Assembly: GCA_964416305.1 (NCBI GenBank)
Contig: CAYQDM010000011.1
Location: 49,683-113,682 of the forward strand
Length of the DNA stretch: 64,000 bases
Source: Acidaminobacter sp964416305
GTDB taxonomy: Bacteria; Bacillota; Clostridia; Peptostreptococcales; Acidaminobacteraceae
Reading direction: 5' to 3'
The notes under the pieces are model-generated. The model was given only the letters and a program-made list of their open reading frames with translations, was not told the origin of the DNA and searched no databases. Positions 58,992-64,000 of the stretch are shown here, in pieces. A program made the translations under genes and the position numbers. Positions within the stretch are counted from its first letter, which is position 1, and each line of letters begins with the position of its first letter.

Positions 58992-59150
58992 ATGGACAAA
59001 TACTTAAGCAAAGACCAGTGGAATGTAGAAGTATGCAAACGCTGTGGGGATGAAAAGAAAGTCAATCGTTTTGGAGTTTGTGAAACTTGCGATCATGAAA
59101 TTGATAATGACTATGCAGGGATCTATGGCTACAAGGAAATGGAAAACTAA
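58992..59150 (+). CDS. Small zinc-ribbon protein, copy 1
   Basis: This 52-aa protein has AGGAGG upstream. It has four Cys in a zinc-ribbon spacing: C15 and C18 (CKRCGDE), C30 and C33 (CETCDHE). It ends in a conserved acidic and aromatic tail (YAGIYGYKEMEN). It differs from copies 2 and 3 at seven residues (positions 2, 5, 11, 14, 31, 32 and 44), none of them a Cys. I do not recognise the family. It is probably cotranscribed with copy 2, as no terminator lies in the 35-nt spacer. Confidence 0.9.
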   Translation: MDKYLSKDQWNVEVCKRCGDEKKVNRFGVCETCDHEIDNDYAGIYGYKEMEN

Positions 59151-59185
59151 GACATCATAATTAACTATTTTAGGAGGAAAACATT

Positions 59186-59344
59186 ATGGAGAAGTATATC
59201 AGCAAAGATCAATGGACCGTGGAAACCTGCAAACGCTGTGGAGATGAGAAGAAGGTCAATCGTTTTGGAGTTTGTGACTCATGCGATCACGAAATCGACA
59301 ATGATTATGCTGGTCTCTATGGCTACAAGGAGATGGAAAACTAA
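59186..59344 (+). CDS. Small zinc-ribbon protein, copy 2
   Basis: 52 aa, start preceded by AGGAGG. The protein is identical to copy 3 although the genes differ in nine sense codons and the stop, so selection has kept the protein constant. Cys15, Cys18, Cys30 and Cys33 form the presumed metal site; the remainder is highly charged. Followed by a strong terminator. Function unknown; the size and ribbon suggest binding a protein or nucleic acid (inference). Confidence 0.92.
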   Translation: MEKYISKDQWTVETCKRCGDEKKVNRFGVCDSCDHEIDNDYAGLYGYKEMEN

Positions 59345-59372
59345 GATGATTCAGCCTGAGCCCAGAAACTGA

Positions 59373-59418
59373 GCGCCCTCGTCGAGATAAAAGTCGACCA
59401 GGGCGCATTTTTTATTTT
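59373..59418 (+). terminator. Terminator after zinc-ribbon copy 2
   Basis: GCGCCCTCGTCGA pairs with TCGACCAGGGCGC with one bulge, followed by ATTTTTTATTTT. Confidence 0.92.
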
Positions 59419-59430
59419 ATAAAATGTATC

Positions 59431-59471
59431 ATTTGCAAAACAAGATTCTTTTTGGAGTTAAAAATGCAAGT
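59431..59471. promoter_or_regulatory. ATTTGCA/TGCAAGT dyad, upstream element B
   Basis: Inverted 7-mers with one mismatch, 27 nt apart. The surrounding 110 nt are alignable with the region at 58395-58500, indicating that promoter and operator region were duplicated together. Confidence 0.45.
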
Positions 59472-59530
59472 TACACGTTATGTATTTGCAAAAAAACATA
59501 GAAATATTGTGCTTTTACTGAAAAAAGGGG

Positions 59531-59559
59531 TTGAAAAATGAAAGATTACCACATATAAT
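59531..59559 (+). promoter_or_regulatory. Promoter 3 of the zinc-ribbon island
   Basis: TTGAAA, 17-nt spacer with AATGAAAGAT, TATAAT, followed by AATCACAA as in promoter 2; 52 nt before copy 3. Confidence 0.85.
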
Positions 59560-59611
59560 AATCACAAAGAGAATAATTGTATACAATTATTCGATAAGGG
59601 AGGAAAACACT

Positions 59612-59770
59612 ATGGAGAAGTACATCAGCAAAGATCAATGGACTGTAGAAACCTGCAAACGTTGTGGAGATGAAAAGAAAGTCAATCGTTTTGGAGTTTG
59701 TGACTCATGCGATCACGAAATCGACAACGATTATGCTGGTCTCTACGGTTACAAGGAGATGGAAAACTAG
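59612..59770 (+). CDS. Small zinc-ribbon protein, copy 3
   Basis: 52 aa, ATG 59612 with GGGAGG upstream; a longer frame open from 59531 starts inside the promoter and is rejected. The protein sequence is identical to copy 2. Unlike copies 1 and 2 it is transcribed alone from promoter 3. Four Cys at 15, 18, 30 and 33 as in the others. The downstream terminator is shared with the convergent rtcB. Confidence 0.92.
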   Translation: MEKYISKDQWTVETCKRCGDEKKVNRFGVCDSCDHEIDNDYAGLYGYKEMEN

Positions 59771-59796
59771 AATGAACCAATCCGGCCCCAGAAGTT

Positions 59797-59843
59797 AAAC
59801 GCCTTTGTCACTGATCATGACAAAGGCGTTTAGTGTTTTTTGA
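59797..59843. terminator. Terminator between copy 3 and rtcB
   Basis: 13-bp arms AAACGCCTTTGTC and GACAAAGGCGTTT, then AGTGTTTTTT; probably works in both directions. Confidence 0.9.
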
Positions 59844-59848
59844 AGAGT

Positions 59849-61093
59849 TTATCCTTTGACGACTGCCAGTGTTTTCATTCTCTTGAGGGGTTCGATCAGA
59901 TCGAGCTCGTTTTGAATCACTTCATCGATATCCTTATATGCTAATCTGGATTCCTCGCCGAGATCTCCTTTTTTAACTTTTCCAAGGACAACTTTCTGAT
60001 GGTCTAAATCTTTCAGCGTATCCTGAAGTGAATATCGCTTCTTGGCTTCATGACGGCTCATCTTGCGTCCGGCGCCGTGAGAACAGGAATTGAAGCTTTC
60101 GGCGCTGCCTTTTCCACGTACCAGATAGGAACAACTGCCCATGGCACCGGGAATGATGCCTGTCTCACCTTTCATAACCCGAATGGCACCTTTCCGGTGA
60201 ACCCAGAGCGTTTGATTGTCATGAACTTCCATACTGGCGTAATTGTGATGACAATGGTGGTGTGCCGGGATCTCAAACGTGTGCGCTGCCAAACGTGGTG
60301 CCAGCGCCTTTTCAACGATGCCGCGGACCCGTTCCATCATGATTTCGCGGTTTTCGTGGGCGAAGTCAAGGGCAAACTGCATCCATCTGATGTAGGCCTG
60401 GCCTTCGGGACTCTCAGCAGGAAGATAAGCGAGATCCCATTTGGCGGGGATGACCGGCTGCAAGCGGCCGCTCAGGGACTTTGCCAGCTTGTTGAAATGG
60501 GTACACAAAGTATGTCCCACATTTCTGGAACCCGAATGAACCATAAGACAAAGATAACCCTCGTCATCCTCCTGAAGTTCAATAAAATGGTTGCCGCCGC
60601 CTAAAGTGCCAACCTGAAAACTTGCGCGTTCGAGCTCCTGTAATAGTGTCTGCTCAAAACCGTTGATTTTAAAACCTGAAAGCACTTTCTCAAACCGATC
60701 CGCAGCCAGACAGGGATGCTTTTGCTTATGATGTTCAAAGCCAGTTGGGATTGTCCGCAGGATCTCGCTGACAATAACCTCCAACAGCCGCTTTCCTGCG
60801 TCACCTTTAAAAACCTCAGCAACTTTGACGGAGGTTTGTTCAAAGATCACGCCACAGCCTATGTCGACACCGACCGCATTTGGAATAATAACGCCACGCG
60901 TTGCCAGAACACCGCCTATAGGCATGCCATAACCGCTGTGCGTATCCGGCATCAAGGCTATCCAGCCGTGGGCAAAGGGCAGGTTCGAGAGATTTCTGGC
61001 CTGTTCCAAACAGGCGGGTTCAAGTTCTCCGGCATTCTCCAGCCAGACTTTAATAGGGAGTTTTTGGCGGCCGGGGTCAAATAGGGTGAACAT
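59849..61093 (-). CDS. rtcB: RtcB-family RNA ligase
   Basis: The 414-aa protein joins 2',3'-cyclic phosphate or 3'-phosphate RNA ends to 5'-OH ends using GTP and Mn2+. Visible are MPDTHSGYGMPIGG near residue 48, the metal Cys in VDIGCGV (C80), GTLGGGNHFIE near 169, HSGSRNVG near 190, and the guanylated His in SHGAGRKMSR near 339. The AGGAGG upstream fits the start at 61093. The archease partner is not adjacent. Its biological target here is unknown; RNA repair after toxin cleavage is one possibility, and mazF is far away. Confidence 0.95.
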   Translation of the reverse strand: MFTLFDPGRQKLPIKVWLENAGELEPACLEQARNLSNLPFAHGWIALMPDTHSGYGMPIGGVLATRGVIIPNAVGVDIGCGVIFEQTSVKVAEVFKGDAGKRLLEVIVSEILRTIPTGFEHHKQKHPCLAADRFEKVLSGFKINGFEQTLLQELERASFQVGTLGGGNHFIELQEDDEGYLCLMVHSGSRNVGHTLCTHFNKLAKSLSGRLQPVIPAKWDLAYLPAESPEGQAYIRWMQFALDFAHENREIMMERVRGIVEKALAPRLAAHTFEIPAHHHCHHNYASMEVHDNQTLWVHRKGAIRVMKGETGIIPGAMGSCSYLVRGKGSAESFNSCSHGAGRKMSRHEAKKRYSLQDTLKDLDHQKVVLGKVKKGDLGEESRLAYKDIDEVIQNELDLIEPLKRMKTLAVVKG

Positions 61094-61429
61094 GGCATAC
61101 CTCCTTCAGGAATGCGTGAGAGTCTCTATACAATCTTATCATAACCACTGCTTGATTGGTTGATTGGATGCGCTGAGGTGGATTTTCAGGGAATTCTGAT
61201 GCCGGTGCTTCTGTAAGAAAGCCACAAATAAGGCTGAGCTGCTCAAAAATCTTTACCCGGAGGTGAACGCTTGACTAAGGAGAATTCCCATTCGAGATTT
61301 AATTCAGATTAAGCGGGGTATAAACAACTATGCGCCCACCGCTGTACCTGTTTTTCAGGAAATCTGGCACAGGCAGCGGGCAGGTGTAAATTTTTTCACT
61401 TCAAGTCGTTTAATAAAAAGCAAAAACAC
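61094..61429. other. Gene-free spacer, nothing recognised
   Basis: Divergent region between rtcB and the norspermidine genes. A 13-codon frame from a TTG at 61272 follows GGAGGTGA but is too short to support. No promoter for rtcB could be picked with confidence. Confidence 0.6.
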
Positions 61430-61458
61430 TCGACTTATAGTGAAGTTTTTACTATAAT
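61430..61458 (+). promoter_or_regulatory. Promoter with overlapping inverted repeat
   Basis: TCGACT, 17-nt spacer and TATAAT. A perfect dyad TTATAGT/ACTATAA (61435-61457, 9-nt centre) covers the spacer and -10 box, as expected for a repressor operator. Confidence 0.6.
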
Positions 61459-61495
61459 TGTCCCGGAAGATTAACTATTCAAAGGAGGTTGAAAA

Positions 61496-62695
61496 ATGGC
61501 CAAGGCCCTTATCATCGGAGCTGGTGGTGTCGCCCAAGTCGTTGTTCACAAATGTTGTCAAAATCCTGACGTATTCGAGGAAATCTGCATAGCAAGCAGA
61601 ACCAAGTCGAAATGCGACGCCTTAAAAGAGAAGCTCGACGGCGGAAAAACCAAAATCCAGACTGCTCAGGTCGACGCGGATAAAACTGAAGAAGTGATTG
61701 AGCTGATCAAACAGTTCAGTCCGGACATCGTTATTAACGTCGCACTACCGTACCAGGATCTGACCATCATGGACGCGTGTCTCGCCACAGGCGTTGACTA
61801 TCTGGATACCGCGAACTACGAGCCGCTCGATACGGCAAAATTCGAATATAAATGGCAGTGGGCTTACAGAGAGCGTTTTGAAAAGGCCGGGATCACTGCG
61901 CTGCTCGGCAGCGGCTTTGATCCGGGTGTTTCCGGCGTCTTCTGCGCTTACGCTCAGAAGCACTACTTTGACGAGATCCACACTATTGACATCCTGGACG
62001 CGAATGGCGGAGACCACGGTTATCCTTTCGCTACGAACTTCAATCCTGAGATCAATATCCGTGAGATCACGGCAAACGGCCGTTATTGGGAGGAAGGCGA
62101 ATTTATCGAAACGCCGCCGCTTTCTGTCAAGAAAGTCTACAACTTTGACGGCATTGGAGAAAAAGACATATATCTCCTTTATCACGAAGAGCTTGAATCC
62201 CTCGCGCTTAACATCAAAGGCATCAAGAAGATTCGTTTCTGGATGACGTTCTCCCAAAACTACCTGACTCACCTCAAAGTTCTTGAGAACGTCGGTATGA
62301 CGTCCATTGAGCCTATGATGTATGAGGGCAGAGAAATTGTGCCGCTTCAGTTCCTGAAAGCGCTCCTTCCGGATCCTGCGTCCCTTGGGCCAAGAACGAA
62401 GGGCAAGACGAACATCGGCTGCGTTATTCAAGGCGTCAAAGACGGTCAGCCGCGTACGTATTATGTTTACAACATGTGCGACCACCAGGAAGCTTACAAG
62501 GAAGTCGGTTCACAGGCTATTTCCTATACGACAGGCGTTCCTGCCATGATTGGTGCCATGATGATTCTGAAAGGGCTTTGGAAGAAGCCGGGCGTCTACA
62601 ACGTCGAAGAGTTCGATCCGGATCCGTTCATGGAAGAGCTCAACAAGCAGGGACTGCCATGGCATGAAAGCTTTGAGCCGGTCCTGCTCGACTGA
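61496..62695 (+). CDS. Carboxynorspermidine synthase (saccharopine dehydrogenase family)
   Basis: The 399-aa protein reductively condenses aspartate semialdehyde with a diamine to give carboxynorspermidine or carboxyspermidine. The nucleotide-binding site is ALIIGAGGVAQVVVHK at the N-terminus, SRTKSKCD near 36, and LGSGFDPGVSGVF near 138. The assignment over saccharopine dehydrogenase rests on length, this motif set and the adjacent decarboxylase. AAAGGAGG precedes the ATG. Confidence 0.93.
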   Translation: MAKALIIGAGGVAQVVVHKCCQNPDVFEEICIASRTKSKCDALKEKLDGGKTKIQTAQVDADKTEEVIELIKQFSPDIVINVALPYQDLTIMDACLATGVDYLDTANYEPLDTAKFEYKWQWAYRERFEKAGITALLGSGFDPGVSGVFCAYAQKHYFDEIHTIDILDANGGDHGYPFATNFNPEINIREITANGRYWEEGEFIETPPLSVKKVYNFDGIGEKDIYLLYHEELESLALNIKGIKKIRFWMTFSQNYLTHLKVLENVGMTSIEPMMYEGREIVPLQFLKALLPDPASLGPRTKGKTNIGCVIQGVKDGQPRTYYVYNMCDHQEAYKEVGSQAISYTTGVPAMIGAMMILKGLWKKPGVYNVEEFDPDPFMEELNKQGLPWHESFEPVLLD

Positions 62696-62719
62696 TCTTG
62701 ACTGACAGAGGTGCAGAGA

Positions 62720-63859
62720 TTGAAAAATATTGATTTTAACAGCGTTCCAAGCCCGTGCTACGTGGTGGATGAGCGACTTCTCAGAAGAAATCTGGAGATC
62801 CTGGATTCTGTGCAAAAGCGCACCGGCGCTTCAATTCTTCTGGCGCTGAAGGGTTTCTCCATGGCTTCTATGTTGCCAATTGTCGGGGAGTACCTGGCGG
62901 GCATCACCGCCAGCTCACTTCATGAAGCTCGCCTTGGGCATGACTACATGGGCAAGGAAGTCCACGCCTATGCGCCGGCTTTCATCGAGCATGAATTTGA
63001 AGAGCTGATGGGGTATTGTGACCATCTGGTCTTCAACTCCTTCGTTCAATGGGAGAAGTACCGGGACAGGGTTAAAGCCTATCCGGGAAAGAAGATCGAA
63101 TGTGGCCTTCGCGTCAATCCGGAGTATTCCGAGATTGAGGTGGAGCTGTATAATCCCTGCGCACCAAACTCCCGCATGGGCATTACTCTCGACAATTTCC
63201 ATCCTGAGATGCTGGAAGGCATTGATGGGCTCCATTTCCACACTTTATGCGAGCAGAATTCGGACGCACTTGCCAGAACCATCCCGGTTGTGGATGAGAA
63301 GTTCGGGCCTTACCTGTCGCAGATGAAATGGCTCAACTTTGGCGGGGGGCATCACATTACCCGTGAGGATTACGACATTGAGTCCTTAGTCGAGTCTATA
63401 CTCTATATGAAAAACAAATACAATCTCAAGATTTATCTTGAGCCGGGAGAAGCCATTGCCCTCAATACGGGTTATCTGGTCTCCACGGTGCTGGATGTCA
63501 CCAAGAACGGTATGGATTTGGCCATTCTGGATGCTTCAGCAGCGTGCCATATGCCGGATGTTCTTGAGATGCCGTATCGCCCGAATATCATAGGCGCGGG
63601 TAAACCGGGGGAGAAGCCTTTTACGTACCGCCTGGGCGGCAATACCTGCCTGTCCGGCGACGTGATTGGGGATTATTCCTTTGATGCGCCGCTGAAACCT
63701 GGAGACAGGCTGGTGTTCATGGATATGGCGCATTACACCATGGTCAAGAACAACACCTTCAATGGCGTCAACCTGCCGTCCATTGCGTCTTACAATGAGA
63801 CCGACGGGATTCGGGTTCACAGGACCTTTGGGTTCCAGGACTACGTCTCTCGGCTTTAG
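62720..63859 (+). CDS. nspC: Carboxynorspermidine decarboxylase
   Basis: This 379-aa PLP enzyme of the alanine-racemase-fold decarboxylases removes CO2 from carboxy(nor)spermidine to give the triamine. The PLP Lys is K44 in LALKGFSM. Gly-rich and His motifs LNFGGGHH near residue 212 and YLEPGEA near 242 are present, as is NTCLSGDV near 310. The TTG at 62720 is preferred over the GTG at 62711, because the GAGGTG at 62707 serves as its RBS. It forms the alternative polyamine pathway with the preceding gene. Confidence 0.93.
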   Translation: MKNIDFNSVPSPCYVVDERLLRRNLEILDSVQKRTGASILLALKGFSMASMLPIVGEYLAGITASSLHEARLGHDYMGKEVHAYAPAFIEHEFEELMGYCDHLVFNSFVQWEKYRDRVKAYPGKKIECGLRVNPEYSEIEVELYNPCAPNSRMGITLDNFHPEMLEGIDGLHFHTLCEQNSDALARTIPVVDEKFGPYLSQMKWLNFGGGHHITREDYDIESLVESILYMKNKYNLKIYLEPGEAIALNTGYLVSTVLDVTKNGMDLAILDASAACHMPDVLEMPYRPNIIGAGKPGEKPFTYRLGGNTCLSGDVIGDYSFDAPLKPGDRLVFMDMAHYTMVKNNTFNGVNLPSIASYNETDGIRVHRTFGFQDYVSRL

Positions 63860-63895
63860 CAGCGCAAAAGTTCATAAAAACAGGACCAAAAAAAT

Positions 63896-63946
63896 AAAGC
63901 GTTCTCTTTTCGGCTGGATCCCAGGCCGGGAAGGGAACGCTTTTTG
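63896..63946 (+). terminator. Terminator of nspC
   Basis: AAAGCGTTC and GAACGCTTT with an inner CGGC/GCCG stem, then TTTTTG. Confidence 0.88.
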
Positions 63947-63948
63947 TA

Positions 63949-64000
63949 GTGCGCCCGGCATGGGCGATAACTTGGTGGTGCAAGTCCACTACGCGCTCGG
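63949..64000 (+). mobile_element. 5' end of a probable group II (class C) intron, truncated by window
   Basis: The sequence beginning GTGCGCCCGGCATGGGCG (63949) matches the conserved 5' end of bacterial group II introns as I know it: GTGCG followed by a small GCCC/GGGC hairpin and the GTGCAAGTCC phrase near 63988. It starts 3 nt after the T tract of the nspC terminator, the typical target of group IIC introns. The ribozyme body and reverse transcriptase lie beyond the window. Confidence 0.72.

Noticed and set aside
61272..61313. 13-codon leader peptide after GGAGGTGA
   Set aside because: Too short to support, with no regulatory codons or attenuator hairpin next to it.

Overview
The window looks like chromosomal DNA of an obligately anaerobic, Gram-positive clostridium (class Clostridia, broadly the Fusibacter/Acidaminobacter/Peptostreptococcales type; this placement is inferred). 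The evidence is AGGAGG-type ribosome binding sites throughout, frequent TTG and GTG starts, an oxygen-sensitive NrdD/NrdG ribonucleotide reductase, a T-box leader, CsaB and TagA surface-polymer enzymes, FtsEX with a secreted peptidase, and an [FeFe]-hydrogenase-like sensor cluster. Base composition is close to even, except for a strikingly AT-rich island near 58.4-59.6 kb. A 100-N assembly gap lies at 3915-4014.

Layout. 0-7.3 kb: end of an HD hydrolase, full-length transketolase, LrgAB, a repeat-rich gap region, then NrdR-boxed nrdD-nrdG. 7.5-11.5 kb: acpS, NAD(P)HX repair enzyme, alr, an unrecognised 107-aa protein, mazF. 11.6-18.2 kb: secreted protein, DUF5693 membrane protein, csaB, tagA, split transketolase. 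18.3-23.3 kb: sigma-A promoter, T-box and ilvN-ilvC-ilvD-ilvB. 23.4-28.1 kb: S1-domain protein, Lon-like protease, 5-formyl-THF cyclo-ligase. 28.4-33.6 kb: ftsE-ftsX, M23 and S41 peptidases, AI-2E-type permease. 33.9-42.5 kb: uvrB-uvrA, membrane protein, ferritin-like protein, uvrC. 42.6-47.7 kb: a fusion of a HndB-like ferredoxin domain to thymidylate kinase, then a DRTGG / ATPase / hydrogenase-like / DRTGG / PHP / ATPase signalling cluster. 47.9-49.3 kb: PHP phosphoesterase and an Fe-S membrane protein. 49.6-53.1 kb: a small Tad-pilin-like cluster with a Ser/Thr kinase. 53.2-58.3 kb: M29 aminopeptidase, chromate-transporter pair, GH18 protein, methyltransferase. 58.3-59.8 kb: three tiny zinc-ribbon genes in an AT-rich island. 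59.8-64 kb: RtcB, carboxynorspermidine synthase and decarboxylase, and the 5' end of a probable group IIC intron placed directly after a terminator.

Candidates for undescribed biology. First is the triplicated 52-aa zinc-ribbon cassette. Two copies encode identical proteins although nine sense codons differ, and the promoters share a conserved spacer motif with an upstream ACTTGCA dyad. Second is the ferredoxin-thymidylate kinase fusion next to a hydrogenase-like sensor cluster that lacks hydrogenase subunits. Third is the TadE / DUF5702-like / TadE / kinase operon, which has no Tad export genes beside it. Fourth is the non-RHH protein in the antitoxin position before mazF. A family of 24-bp intergenic tandem repeats recurs at three loci.
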